Shown: positions 54,390-63,489, numbered from the stretch's first letter. The stretch is DNA of 64,000 nucleotides from Mesorhizobium sp. B2-1-8 (GCF_006442545.2 NZ_CP083952.1:1977501-2041500), one strand, 5' to 3'. Numbers and translations: made by a program. Notes: generated from the letters alone by a model not told the origin.

Positions 54390-56801
54390 ATGGCAAAGGG
54401 GAATCACAAAAGGGTACGCGGCAAGCCGCAGGCCCATAGCCTGCTGGAGCACTACCAGCCGATCGATGGCGTCGTCGACGAGATGGTCGACGCGTCGGGC
54501 AATCCCCGCCCGGTCTGGAAGGATTTTGTCGAGGCGCTGGACGAACTCGGTGCCGAAAAGCTCGGCCAGCGTTTCGCCCGCGCCGACCAGTATCTGCGCG
54601 ATGCCGGCGTCTACTACCGCGTCTATGACAAGGCGGGCGCCAACGAGCGCGAATGGCCGCTGGCGCACATCCCTGTGCTCATCGAGGACAGCGAGTGGCA
54701 GGCGATCAGCGCCGGCCTGGTGCAGCGCGCCGACCTGTTCGAGGAAATTGTCGCCGATATCCATGGGCAGAACCGGCTGGTCGAAAAAGGCATCCTGCCG
54801 GCAGGGCTGATCGCGGCGAGTCCTGAATATTTGCGGCCCGTGGTCGGCACCAGGCCGGCCGGAGGGCATTTCCTGCATTTCTGCGCCTTCGAACTCGGCC
54901 GAGGCCCGGATGGCCGTTGGTGGGTGTTGGGCGACCGCACCCAAGCGCCTTCGGGCGCCGGCTTCGCGCTGGAGAACCGTGTCGCCACCACGCGCGCTTT
55001 GTCCGACATTTATGGCGAGATGCATGTGCACCGGCTCGCCGGCTTCTTCCGTCGCTTTCGCGATGCGCTGATCGGCATGGCAAAGGAGAGCGACGGCCGC
55101 GTCGCCATCTTGACGCCGGGACCGCTCAACGAAACCTACTATGAACACGCCTATATCGCCCGCTACCTCGGCATCATGCTGCTCGAAGGCGAGGACCTGA
55201 CCGTTTCCGGCGGCAGGCTGATGGTGCGCACCGTGTCGGGCCTGATGCCGATCAGCGTGCTGTGGCGGCGGCTCGACGCCGCCTTCGCCGATCCGCTCGA
55301 ACTGCGCGCGGATTCGCAGATCGGCACGCCGGGTTTGGTCGAAGCGATCCGGCAAGGAACGGTGTCCACCGTCAATGCGCTTGGCTCCGGCCTGATGGAG
55401 ACGCGTGCGCTGCTTGCCTTCCTGCCCAAGATCGCGCGTGAATTGTGGGGCGAGGAGCTGCTTTTGCCCAGTGTGGCGACATGGTGGTGCGGGCAGGAGA
55501 CGGAGCGCGCCCATGTGCTCGCCAATATCGACCGGATGGTGGTCGGCCCGGCGCTGTCGACAAGACTTGCCTTCGAGGATGACGGACAGACAAAGCTCGG
55601 CTCGGCGCTATCGGCCGGGGAACGGGCGGAGCTGGTGGCGCGCATCGAACGCGATGGCGAGGCCTTCGTCGGCCAGGAAGCGGTGACACTTTCGACGACA
55701 CCCGTCTATGTCGGCGGCTGGCTGGAACCGCGGCCGGCAAGCTTGCGCGTCTATCTGGCGCGCACGCTCGAGGGATGGACTGTGATGCCGGGCGGTTTCG
55801 CCCGAGTCGGCATGTCGCTCGACCCGACGGCGATGGCCATGCAGCGCGGCGGCCAGGCGGCTGATGTCTGGGTGGTCAGCGACAGGCCGGTCGAGCGCGA
55901 GACGCTGCTGCCGCAGGAGGGCGACAGCTTCAACCGCACCAAGCCGGGTAGCCTGCCCAGCCGCGCGGCGGAAAACCTGACCTGGCTTGGCCGCTACATC
56001 GAACGCTCGGAAGACACCGTGCGCATCCTGCGCGCCTATCATGTGCGGCTCGCCGAAACGTCCGATCCAGACATGCCTCTGCTGGCAGATATCAGGGACT
56101 ATCTCGAGCCGTTCGGCATCGATGTCGAAACGGCGATCCCATCGGGATTGATCGGCATGCTCGACAGCGCCGTCTACAGCGCCGGCCAGATCCGCGATCG
56201 TTTCTCGCCGGATGGCTGGCTGGCGCTCAAGGATTTGTCGAAGACGATCCATCGGTTCGCCACCACCGTGGCGCCCGGCGACGACGCGACGCGGGCCATG
56301 ACGGTGATTCTGCGCAAGCTTGCCGGATTCTCAGGCCTGCTGCACGAGAACATGTACCGTTTCGCCGGCTGGCGCTTCCTCGAGATCGGCCGGCGGCTGG
56401 AGCGCGGCATCCAGATCGCCAGCACGCTGGCCAGACTGACCGGTGGCAAGGCGCCGGATGGCGCGCTGGACATGATGCTGGAGATCGGCGACAGCGTCAT
56501 GACCCATCGCCGGCAATATCCGGTGCAGGCTGGCCGGCGCACGGTGATCGATCTCCTGGCGCTCGATCCGCTCAATCCACGCTCCGTCCTGTTCCAATTG
56601 GAACGGCTGAAAGCCGAGATAGGGTTGTTGCCGGCGACCGGCGGCGAGGGGCACATGTCGGCGGCGGCCAAGGAGATATTGCAGCTCAACACCGCCATCG
56701 CCATCAAGGAGCCGGCTGACATGACGACGAAGGCGTTGAACGAACTCGCCAGCGAAATCGGCGGCCTCTACAACAGCCTCGCCAGAGCCTATTTCGGCTA
56801 G
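54390..56801 (+). CDS. Circularly permuted ATP-grasp and Alpha-E fusion protein
   Basis: This 803-residue protein has a circularly permuted ATP-grasp ligase in about residues 60-500 (RPVVGTRPAGGHFLHFCAFELGRGPDGRWWVLGDRTQAPSGAGFALENRVA; ILTPGPLNETYYEHAYIARYLGIMLLEGEDL). An Alpha-E helical domain starts near residue 515 (LPSRAAENLTWLGRYIERSEDTVRILRAYHVRL). The two halves are separate genes in many bacteria and are fused here. The 6-base gap to the previous gene and 6-base gap to the next show one operon. Prediction in the literature is peptide or amide bond formation; the substrate is unknown. Confidence 0.92.
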   Translation: MAKGNHKRVRGKPQAHSLLEHYQPIDGVVDEMVDASGNPRPVWKDFVEALDELGAEKLGQRFARADQYLRDAGVYYRVYDKAGANEREWPLAHIPVLIEDSEWQAISAGLVQRADLFEEIVADIHGQNRLVEKGILPAGLIAASPEYLRPVVGTRPAGGHFLHFCAFELGRGPDGRWWVLGDRTQAPSGAGFALENRVATTRALSDIYGEMHVHRLAGFFRRFRDALIGMAKESDGRVAILTPGPLNETYYEHAYIARYLGIMLLEGEDLTVSGGRLMVRTVSGLMPISVLWRRLDAAFADPLELRADSQIGTPGLVEAIRQGTVSTVNALGSGLMETRALLAFLPKIARELWGEELLLPSVATWWCGQETERAHVLANIDRMVVGPALSTRLAFEDDGQTKLGSALSAGERAELVARIERDGEAFVGQEAVTLSTTPVYVGGWLEPRPASLRVYLARTLEGWTVMPGGFARVGMSLDPTAMAMQRGGQAADVWVVSDRPVERETLLPQEGDSFNRTKPGSLPSRAAENLTWLGRYIERSEDTVRILRAYHVRLAETSDPDMPLLADIRDYLEPFGIDVETAIPSGLIGMLDSAVYSAGQIRDRFSPDGWLALKDLSKTIHRFATTVAPGDDATRAMTVILRKLAGFSGLLHENMYRFAGWRFLEIGRRLERGIQIASTLARLTGGKAPDGALDMMLEIGDSVMTHRRQYPVQAGRRTVIDLLALDPLNPRSVLFQLERLKAEIGLLPATGGEGHMSAAAKEILQLNTAIAIKEPADMTTKALNELASEIGGLYNSLARAYFG

Positions 56802-56807
56802 AAAGCA

Positions 56808-57698
56808 ATGGCCATGCTGTACGACATCCGGCTTCTGCTCCATTACGACTATGCCGCCGCTGCCGGCGGCGGCCGGCATCAGGTGCGGGTGCTGCCGCCG
56901 ACCATTGGCGATGTGCAGCGCGTCATCGCCGCTTCACTTTCCTTTGAGCCGGCGCCCAATGAACGATCCGACTTCACCGATTTTTTCGGCAACAACGTCA
57001 CCTCGATCGCGTTTCGCGACGCGCATGAAGCGCTCGACATTAGGATGAGCGCGCGCGTATCGGTGTCGCGGCCAGAGCCTGGGCTCGACGTGTCGCCCGA
57101 TATCGGCCGGCTCAGGCAGGAACTGGCCGCCGTGCGGTCGCTGGCGCCGGCATCGCCGCATCACTTCTTGGTGGCAAGCGGTCATGCCGGAATGGATGCG
57201 GCGATCACCGCCTATGCGCAAGGCAGCATCGGTGGCTCGACCGCAGGCACGGCGATGAGCCTCTGCAAGCGCATCCACCATGATTTCACCTACGATGGCG
57301 AAGCGACCACGGTGCGAACCCGGGCCAGCGATGCCTTCCGGCTGAAGCGGGGCGTCTGCCAGGATTTCTCCCACATCATGATCGCCGGGCTACGCGGTCT
57401 CGGCATTCCGGCCGGCTATGTCAGCGGCTTCCTGCGCACCATTCCGCCCAAGGGCAAGCCCCGGCTGGAAGGTGCGGACGCCATGCATGCCTGGGTCAAG
57501 GTCTGGTGTGGACGCGATGCCGGCTGGCAGGAGTTCGACCCGACCAACGGCATGCGGGCCTCCAACGACCATATCACCGTCGGTTACGGGCGCGACTATT
57601 CGGATGTGGCGCCCATCGTCGGTGTGCTGAAGACGACCGGCGGACAGGTCGGGGAGCAGGCTGTCGACGTCATCCCGGTGGTACTCGAAAAGGCGTGA
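56808..57698 (+). CDS. Transglutaminase-like cysteine peptidase
   Basis: A 296-residue cytoplasmic protein of the bacterial transglutaminase-like family. The triad is Cys184 (RGVCQDFSHIM), His227 (DAMHAWVKVW) and Asp244 (FDPTNG). The N-terminal beta region (MLYDIRLLLHYDYAAAAGGGRHQVRVLPP) is typical of these proteins. It is the third gene of the ligase operon. It is expected to act as a peptidase or amidase on the product of the ligases. Confidence 0.92.
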   Translation: MAMLYDIRLLLHYDYAAAAGGGRHQVRVLPPTIGDVQRVIAASLSFEPAPNERSDFTDFFGNNVTSIAFRDAHEALDIRMSARVSVSRPEPGLDVSPDIGRLRQELAAVRSLAPASPHHFLVASGHAGMDAAITAYAQGSIGGSTAGTAMSLCKRIHHDFTYDGEATTVRTRASDAFRLKRGVCQDFSHIMIAGLRGLGIPAGYVSGFLRTIPPKGKPRLEGADAMHAWVKVWCGRDAGWQEFDPTNGMRASNDHITVGYGRDYSDVAPIVGVLKTTGGQVGEQAVDVIPVVLEKA

Positions 57699-57780
57699 AA
57701 CGGGGGCGTGCCAACTTGTCCGGCATGGATAGACGAAACGTCTTCTCAAACCTGAACGTGGCAGCTACTCTGTCTTCGTT

Positions 57781-58776
57781 TTGTTGAAGGAGACAATAGG
57801 TGTATTCTTAAAGCGCACGGGGCGGGTGCTGTGTAATTTGAAAACGGTTAGCGTAATTATTCCCGCGCACAATGCGGCAGCAACTATCGCGACGACGTTG
57901 GCGTCACTCTGCGGCGAAGCCGAGGTCATCGGCGAGGTCCTTCTGGTGGACGATGGATCCACTGATGATACTGTCGCCGATGCGCAGCAGGCGGCCGCTC
58001 GACTTTTGCTCCCGTTGCGCGTGTTGGCAGCCAGTTGCCGCGATGCCGGCGGTGCCCGTAACGTGGCGCTGGCGGAAGCGCGCCATCCTTGGGTGTATCT
58101 GATCGACGCCGACGACCTGCATCTTCGGGGCGGGTTGGGCGCGTTGCTGCGGCAGGCGGAGACCCAGCCGAAAGCCGACATGATCGTGGGCGCCTACCGG
58201 CGACGGGTGAGTGGCCAGGACCGGCAGATCAAGGTGCCGAACGGCTATCAGGCTGCGTGCCTGGCAAACGCTTCGGCCTATGTGAAGGGCGATATACGTT
58301 CGGTCGCTGTGGGCAGTGTGCTGGCATCCCGGCACCTGATCGGGGAGACGCGGTTTCCGGTCGGGCTGGCCTATGACGAGGACACGCTGTTCTGGGCGCG
58401 GCTGATGAGCAAAGCATCGCTGGCAATGATTCAGCAGCCCGTCATGATCTATGAGGTCTCGCCGGAACGATCCGACGATCGTTTCGCGATCAACCCGGTG
58501 CGGCGCTTCCTGGAGTGGCGCCGGCAACTGCGCACCCTGGCCGACTGCGACATCCCGCTCTCGGCGCTCAAGACCAGGGAGGGCCTTGTCGCGCTCAAGA
58601 TCGCTCGTGTCCATTATGCACGGGGCGACCTGAACATGGCGGCGCGCTTTCTCGCAATAGCCTCGGCGGCGCCGAAGCGGCGCTCGGAAGCTTGGCGCTG
58701 CCTGCGCTACAAATTCAAGCTCGCGGCGCGTCGCCGGCTGTCCTTTCCGATCACTCAGATGCGGAGCGCATTGTAG
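57781..58776 (+). CDS. Family 2 glycosyltransferase
   Basis: This GT2-type protein of up to 331 residues has the nucleotide-sugar fold VSVIIPAHNAAATIATTLASLCGE, VLLVDDGSTDDTVADAQQ, and the DxD-type VYLIDADDLHLRGG. The C-terminal part is basic and not membrane-like. There is no ATG: possible starts are TTG at 57781, GTG at 57826 or TTG at 57838 (the last gives MKTVSVIIPAHN). None has a clear ribosome site. The 5' end is AT-richer than its neighbours, which fits a recent arrival or a poorly expressed gene. The donor and acceptor are unknown. Confidence 0.75.
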   Translation: MLKETIGVFLKRTGRVLCNLKTVSVIIPAHNAAATIATTLASLCGEAEVIGEVLLVDDGSTDDTVADAQQAAARLLLPLRVLAASCRDAGGARNVALAEARHPWVYLIDADDLHLRGGLGALLRQAETQPKADMIVGAYRRRVSGQDRQIKVPNGYQAACLANASAYVKGDIRSVAVGSVLASRHLIGETRFPVGLAYDEDTLFWARLMSKASLAMIQQPVMIYEVSPERSDDRFAINPVRRFLEWRRQLRTLADCDIPLSALKTREGLVALKIARVHYARGDLNMAARFLAIASAAPKRRSEAWRCLRYKFKLAARRRLSFPITQMRSAL

Positions 58777-58875
58777 GCCTTGTCGGCGCGAGGCGGAATC
58801 GCCTGCTTTCCAGACGGAGTGTGGAACCAGCCGTCAGCCCGCAGCTTATCTACGCGTATTTCGTGTGGAGCTTAC

Positions 58876-59967
58876 ATGCTGCAGAGGACCGGATCGTCGC
58901 ATAGCCGATTGGCCGATGGGGATAGCGTATCCAAGAATGGAGCACAGATTCCCGCCAGGGATACCGCGCTGACCTATGTCAGCGATGCCGAGCCCGGTAT
59001 CCGCCGGCTGAAGGCTGGCAAGGGGTTTGCCTACAAGGGACCGGGCGGGAAAGCGGTCTCCGATGCCGCCAGGGCGCGCATCGCGGCGATCGTCATCCCG
59101 CCGGCCTGGACCGATGTCTGGATTTCGCCCGATCCGAATGGACATATCCAGGCGACCGGGAGGGATCAACGGGGGCGCAAGCAGTATCGCTATCATCCAC
59201 AATGGGCCGAGGAGCGCGACCGTGCCAAATATTCGAGCCTCGTCGCTTTCGCCGAAAGCCTGCCGGACCTTCGGCGCAGAATCGACAGCGATTTGCGCCG
59301 TCACGGCCTCCCGCTCGAACGCGTGGTCGCCGCAGTGGTCTGGCTGCTCGACAACACGATGATCCGCGTCGGCAACGCGGCCTATGCACGCGACAACAAG
59401 AGCTTCGGCCTGACGACATTGCGGGACCGGCATGTCGACATCAAGGGGTCGAGCCTGCGCTTCGCCTTCAAGGGCAAGTCCGGCAAGGAATGGAGATTGA
59501 AGCTGATCGACCGCCGCATCGCGGGGATCGTTCGGGGCGCGCAGGACCTGCCGGGCCAGAAACTGTTCCAGTATCTCGACGAGGGAGACGATAGACTCCC
59601 GGTCCGCTCCGACGACGTCAACCGCTACATCCGGGACGCCGCCGGCGACGCGTTCAGTTCGAAGCATTTTCGCACATGGGGCGGCACCATCCACGCCGCG
59701 TCGCTGTTTGCGCAGACCGAACTGCCTGAAAGCCAGGCACGGCAAAAGCGGGTCATGAACGACGTCATCGACAAGGTGGCCACACGGCTGGGCAATACGC
59801 GTGCGGTCTGCCGCAAATGCTATATCCACCCGCAGGTTTTCGAGGCCTGGTCGCAGGGACGGCTGCTTGCCGAAATGGCGGAAGCCAACAAGCGCAGGCG
59901 GTCCATAAACGGTCTCGATGAGGAGGAAGCGCTCGTGCTGAGATGGCTAAAAACACACGAAAGCTAA
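58876..59967 (+). CDS. DNA topoisomerase IB, poxvirus type
   Basis: This 363-residue enzyme relaxes supercoils by a 3'-phosphotyrosine intermediate. Family segments are ARDTALTYVSDAEPGIRRLKAGKGFAYKGPGGKAVSD, GRDQRGRKQYRYHPQW (catalytic Arg region), IRVGNAAYARDNKSFGLTTLRDRHVDI, FSSKHFRTWGGTIHAAS and the active-site Tyr316 in CRKCYIHP. ATG 58876 has GGAG seven bases before it. Bacterial TopIB is common in Mesorhizobium and Bradyrhizobium. It has no operon partner. Confidence 0.94.
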   Translation: MLQRTGSSHSRLADGDSVSKNGAQIPARDTALTYVSDAEPGIRRLKAGKGFAYKGPGGKAVSDAARARIAAIVIPPAWTDVWISPDPNGHIQATGRDQRGRKQYRYHPQWAEERDRAKYSSLVAFAESLPDLRRRIDSDLRRHGLPLERVVAAVVWLLDNTMIRVGNAAYARDNKSFGLTTLRDRHVDIKGSSLRFAFKGKSGKEWRLKLIDRRIAGIVRGAQDLPGQKLFQYLDEGDDRLPVRSDDVNRYIRDAAGDAFSSKHFRTWGGTIHAASLFAQTELPESQARQKRVMNDVIDKVATRLGNTRAVCRKCYIHPQVFEAWSQGRLLAEMAEANKRRRSINGLDEEEALVLRWLKTHES

Positions 59968-59988
59968 CTCGGGCGACGGACGAACACC

Positions 59989-60013
59989 AAATCCACGGCT
60001 GCCGGATTTTTTT
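59989..60013 (+). terminator. Possible weak terminator after topoisomerase IB
   Basis: AAATCC and GGATTT pair with a 9-base loop, followed by a run of T. The stem is only 6 bases, so the call is tentative; it lies 22 bases after the stop. Confidence 0.45.
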
Positions 60014-60074
60014 ATCGACGCCGTGTCGGGATCGGTCATACTGTTTCGTCCTTTGATACAGAAAAGGACCGATC

Positions 60075-60449
60075 ATGCTTTACGCCATCCTCTGCTACGC
60101 CTCCGAAGATGTCGTCTGCTCCTGGAGCAAGGAACAGGACGACAAGGTCATGGCCGACCTCCTCGGCGTTCAGGAGAAGTATGCCAACGCCGGCCGGCTT
60201 GGGCCCGTGGCGCGGCTTTTGCCGACAACAGCGGCAACGACGCTGCGAAAAGTGAAAGGCGAATCGCTGGTCATCGACGGGCCGTTCGCCGAAACCAAGG
60301 AACAGTTCCTCGGCTTCTACACGCTCGATTGCGCCGACCTCGACGAGGCCGTCGAATTCGCCCGCGAGCTTTCCGAGGTCAACCCGAGCGGCGGTTCCTA
60401 TGAGATCCGGCCGGTATCGGTGTTCCTTCCGACCAGGATTCCAGCATGA
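60075..60449 (+). CDS. YCII/DGPF-domain protein paired with an ECF42-type sigma factor
   Basis: This 124-residue protein is a dimeric alpha/beta-barrel of the YCII-related family with the DGPF motif (SLVIDGPFAETKEQFLGFYTLDCADLDEAVEFARELSEVNPSGGSYEIRPV). It overlaps the next gene by 4 bases (ATGA). DGPF proteins are the fixed partners of ECF42-type sigma factors, though their exact action is unclear. It replaces a classical anti-sigma factor in the locus. Confidence 0.9.
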   Translation: MLYAILCYASEDVVCSWSKEQDDKVMADLLGVQEKYANAGRLGPVARLLPTTAATTLRKVKGESLVIDGPFAETKEQFLGFYTLDCADLDEAVEFARELSEVNPSGGSYEIRPVSVFLPTRIPA

Positions 60450-61720
60450 CTGAACTCGCCTGGATAAGCTCCGCGATCAGCGCTGCCCGCCCGCAGGCGA
60501 TGGGCGCGCTGCTGCGCTATTTTCGCGATCTTGACACCGCGGAGGAAGCTTTCCAGGACGCCTGCCTCAGGGCAATCAAGAACTGGCCGCAAAACGGACC
60601 GCCGCGCGATCCGGCGGCCTGGCTGATCTTTGTCGGCCGCAACAGCGGCATCGATGCAGTGCGCAAGCGCGCCAAGCAGGCGCCGATGCCGGAGGAGGAC
60701 CAGATCTCAGATCTGGAAGATGCCGAGAGCGACATCGCCGAGCGGCTCGACGGCGCGCATTACCGCGACGACATATTGCGGCTGCTGTTTATCTGCTGTC
60801 ACCCTGATTTGCCCGCAACGCAGCAGATCGCAGTGGCGCTGCGCGTGGTCTCCGGCCTCACCGTCAAGCAGATCGCGCGCGCCTTCCTGGTTGGCGAGAG
60901 CGCCATGGAGCAGCGCATCACCCGTGCCAAGGCGCGCATCGCGGACGCCGGCGTGCCGTTCGAGACGCCGGGCGCGGTCGAGCGCTCCGAGCGGCTAGCT
61001 GCGGTCGCGTCCATGGTCTACCTGATCTTCAACGAGGGATACTCGACCAACAGCGGCGAGGCGCCGGCCCGCGCGCCGCTCTGCGAAGAGGCGATCCGGC
61101 TGGCCCGGCTGCTGCTCAGACTTTTCCAGACCGAGCCGGAGATCATGGGGCTGACGGCATTGCTTCTGCTGCAGCATGCGCGCGCACCGGCTCGTTTCGA
61201 CGGCGATGGCGAGATCGTTTTGCTCGAGGACCAGGACCGGAGCCTATGGAGTCGCAAGATGATCGACGAAGGGCTGGCGCTGGTCGACAAGGCCCTGCGC
61301 CACCGCAAGCCCGGTCCTTACCAGGTGCAGGCGGCTATCGCAGCGCTCCATGCGCGAGCGGAGAAGGCCGAGGACACGGACTGGGTGGAGATCGACCTGC
61401 TCTACGGCCTGCTCGAACAGATGCAGCCGTCGCCGGTCATCACGCTCAACCGTGCGGTCGCGGTCGCCAAGGTGCGCGGACCGGAAGCGGCGCTGGCGAT
61501 GATCGAGCCGCTCGAACAGAGACTGTCTGGCTATTTCCATTTCTTCGGTCTCAAGGGCGGGCTCTTGATGCAACTCGACCGGGGCGAGGAGGCGCGCATC
61601 GCCTTCGACCGCGCCATTGCGCTCGCCAACACGGCGGCGGAAGCAGCCCATATCCGCATGCATATCGACCGTCTGATCAAGGACGGTGCCGTGCGCGCGC
61701 CGGCGAAAAAGGCAAACTGA
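60446..61720 (+). CDS. ECF sigma factor of the ECF42 type with long C-terminal extension
   Basis: This 424-residue sigma factor has the sigma-70 region 2 (ALLRYFRDLDTAEEAFQDACLRAIKNWPQNGPP) at about 20-80 and region 4 (ALRVVSGLTVKQIARAFLVGESAMEQRITRAKARIAD) at about 130-170. A helical, TPR-like extension follows from about residue 185 (SMVYLIFNEGYSTNSGE to AEAAHIRMHIDRLI). The extension is needed for activity in studied ECF42 proteins. It is translationally coupled to the DGPF gene and has no anti-sigma gene beside it. Its target promoters cannot be inferred here. Confidence 0.9.
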   Translation: MTELAWISSAISAARPQAMGALLRYFRDLDTAEEAFQDACLRAIKNWPQNGPPRDPAAWLIFVGRNSGIDAVRKRAKQAPMPEEDQISDLEDAESDIAERLDGAHYRDDILRLLFICCHPDLPATQQIAVALRVVSGLTVKQIARAFLVGESAMEQRITRAKARIADAGVPFETPGAVERSERLAAVASMVYLIFNEGYSTNSGEAPARAPLCEEAIRLARLLLRLFQTEPEIMGLTALLLLQHARAPARFDGDGEIVLLEDQDRSLWSRKMIDEGLALVDKALRHRKPGPYQVQAAIAALHARAEKAEDTDWVEIDLLYGLLEQMQPSPVITLNRAVAVAKVRGPEAALAMIEPLEQRLSGYFHFFGLKGGLLMQLDRGEEARIAFDRAIALANTAAEAAHIRMHIDRLIKDGAVRAPAKKAN

Positions 61721-61920
61721 GCGCGCTCTGTCCGGTCGGCTCAAAGGTCGCCTGGCTCAATCGTGCAGCTTGGGCTTGGACCATGCCGGGGTGGCGATTT
61801 TCCCCTGAAACAGGTAATGGCACGCCATGATAGCCCCTTCCAGCCGCGATGGCGCCGGGAAGGCATGGCGCAAGGCGTTGACCCCGCCATACGAGCGGCG
61901 GGATCTGAAAGGGACAAAAA
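61721..61920. other. Gene-free gap before the ALDH7 gene
   Basis: These 200 bases between the sigma factor stop and the ALDH7 start hold no believable gene. Its last part (61904-61917) carries the ribosome site GAAAGGGAC before the ATG. No terminator or operator was seen by eye. Confidence 0.4.
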
Positions 61921-63435
61921 ATGACGATAGCGAAGGAAACGGCCGAGCTTCTGGCGAAACTGGGCGTGGCCAAGGAGGCGCTTGACGGCGGTGACCTGAT
62001 CGTGCGCAGCCCGGTGACGGGTGAGCAGATCGCGGCGCTGAAGACGATCTCGCCGGCCGATGCGGCGAAGACCATCGATGCCGCCCACCAGGCGTTCCAG
62101 TCATGGCGGCTGGTGCCGGGTCCCAAGCGTGGCGAACTGGTGCGGCTGCTGGGCGAGGAACTGCGGGCGCACAAGGCCGAGCTTGGCCGGCTGGTGTCGA
62201 TCGAGGTCGGCAAGATCCCCTCAGAAGGGCTCGGCGAAGTGCAGGAGATGATCGACATCTGCGATTTCGCCGTCGGTCTGTCCCGGCAATTGTACGGTCT
62301 GACCATCGCCACCGAGCGTCCGGGCCACCGCATGATGGAAACCTGGCATCCGCTCGGCGTCGTTGGTGTCATCTCAGCCTTCAACTTCCCGGTCGCCGTG
62401 TGGTCATGGAATGCAGCGCTTGCGCTGGTCTGCGGCGATGCAGTGGTATGGAAACCTTCCGAGAAGACACCGCTGACGGCGCTTGCCTGCGAAGCGATCT
62501 TCAAGCGTGCGGTCAAGCGCTTCGGCGCGGACGCGCCGCAAGGCCTGGCACCGGTGCTGATCGGCGACCGCGCCGTCGGCGAAATCCTGGTCGACCATCC
62601 GAAGGTGCCGCTGGTTTCGGCCACCGGCTCGACCCGCATGGGCCGGGATGTCGGTCCACGCCTGGCCAAGCGTTTTGCGCGCGCGGTGCTGGAACTGGGT
62701 GGCAACAATGCCGGCATCGTGTGCCCGACCGCCGATCTCGACATGGCGCTGCGCGCCATCGCCTTCGGGGCCATGGGCACCGCCGGCCAGCGCTGCACGA
62801 CGCTGCGCCGCCTGTTCGTCCATGACAGCGTCTACGACGCCCTGGTTCCGCGCCTGAAGAAGGCCTATCAGAGCGTCTCCGTCGGCAATCCGCTGGAGAC
62901 CTCGTCGCTGGTCGGGCCATTGATCGACAAGGCCGCGTTCGATGCCATGCAGAAGGCCTTGAGCGAAGCGACCGCCCATGGTGGCAAGGTAACCGGCGGG
63001 ACGCGGGTCGAGAATGGCCATCCGGATGCTTATTATGTCCATCCGGCGCTGGTCGAAATGCCGAAACAGGTTGCGCCCGTGACGGAAGAGACCTTCGCGC
63101 CGATCCTCTATGTGATGAAGTATTCCGATTTCGACGCCGTGCTCGATGAGCACAATGCGGTTGGCGCCGGCCTGTCGTCATCGATCTTCACTCGCGACCT
63201 TCAGGAATCCGAGCGGTTCCTCGGTGTCGACGGCTCGGATTGCGGCATCGCCAACGTCAATATCGGCACGTCGGGGGCCGAGATCGGCGGCGCTTTCGGC
63301 GGTGAAAAGGAAACCGGCGGCGGCCGCGAGAGCGGCTCCGATGCATGGAAGGCCTATATGCGCCGCGCCACCAACACGGTGAACTATTCCAAGGCGCTGC
63401 CGTTGGCCCAAGGCGTCTCCTTCGACATCGATTGA
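61921..63435 (+). CDS. ALDH7-family semialdehyde dehydrogenase (alpha-aminoadipate/piperideine-6-carboxylate type)
   Basis: This 504-residue NAD-dependent dehydrogenase oxidises alpha-aminoadipate semialdehyde, or its cyclic form, in lysine breakdown. It reads like human antiquitin: GQRCTTLRRLFVHDSVYD (catalytic Cys292), ELGGNN (Glu258) and the tail NIGTSGAEIGGAFGGEKETGGGRESGSDAWKAYMRRATNTVNYSKALPLAQG. The role is inferred from the ALDH7 group; other semialdehydes are possible. It stands alone with its own terminator. glutaryl-CoA dehydrogenase, another lysine-catabolic gene, lies 11 kb upstream. Confidence 0.9.
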   Translation: MTIAKETAELLAKLGVAKEALDGGDLIVRSPVTGEQIAALKTISPADAAKTIDAAHQAFQSWRLVPGPKRGELVRLLGEELRAHKAELGRLVSIEVGKIPSEGLGEVQEMIDICDFAVGLSRQLYGLTIATERPGHRMMETWHPLGVVGVISAFNFPVAVWSWNAALALVCGDAVVWKPSEKTPLTALACEAIFKRAVKRFGADAPQGLAPVLIGDRAVGEILVDHPKVPLVSATGSTRMGRDVGPRLAKRFARAVLELGGNNAGIVCPTADLDMALRAIAFGAMGTAGQRCTTLRRLFVHDSVYDALVPRLKKAYQSVSVGNPLETSSLVGPLIDKAAFDAMQKALSEATAHGGKVTGGTRVENGHPDAYYVHPALVEMPKQVAPVTEETFAPILYVMKYSDFDAVLDEHNAVGAGLSSSIFTRDLQESERFLGVDGSDCGIANVNIGTSGAEIGGAFGGEKETGGGRESGSDAWKAYMRRATNTVNYSKALPLAQGVSFDID

Positions 63436-63448
63436 GAACGCAGCAGTA

Positions 63449-63488
63449 ACGCTGGACAGCTTCTGACGCCTGTCCAGCGTCGGCTTTT
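63449..63488 (+). terminator. Rho-independent terminator after the ALDH7 gene
   Basis: A perfect 11-base stem (ACGCTGGACAG and its complement) with a 10-base loop lies 13 bases after the ALDH7 stop and is followed by CGGCTTTT. It also marks the end of the decayed copy in 63490-63611. Confidence 0.85.
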
Positions 63489-63489
63489 C

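Noticed and set aside
52542..55514. Very long minus-strand frame (990 codons) opposite the ligase operon
   Set aside because: It mirrors the plus-strand coding genes in GC-rich DNA, is rich in Arg and His, has no domain and no ribosome site.
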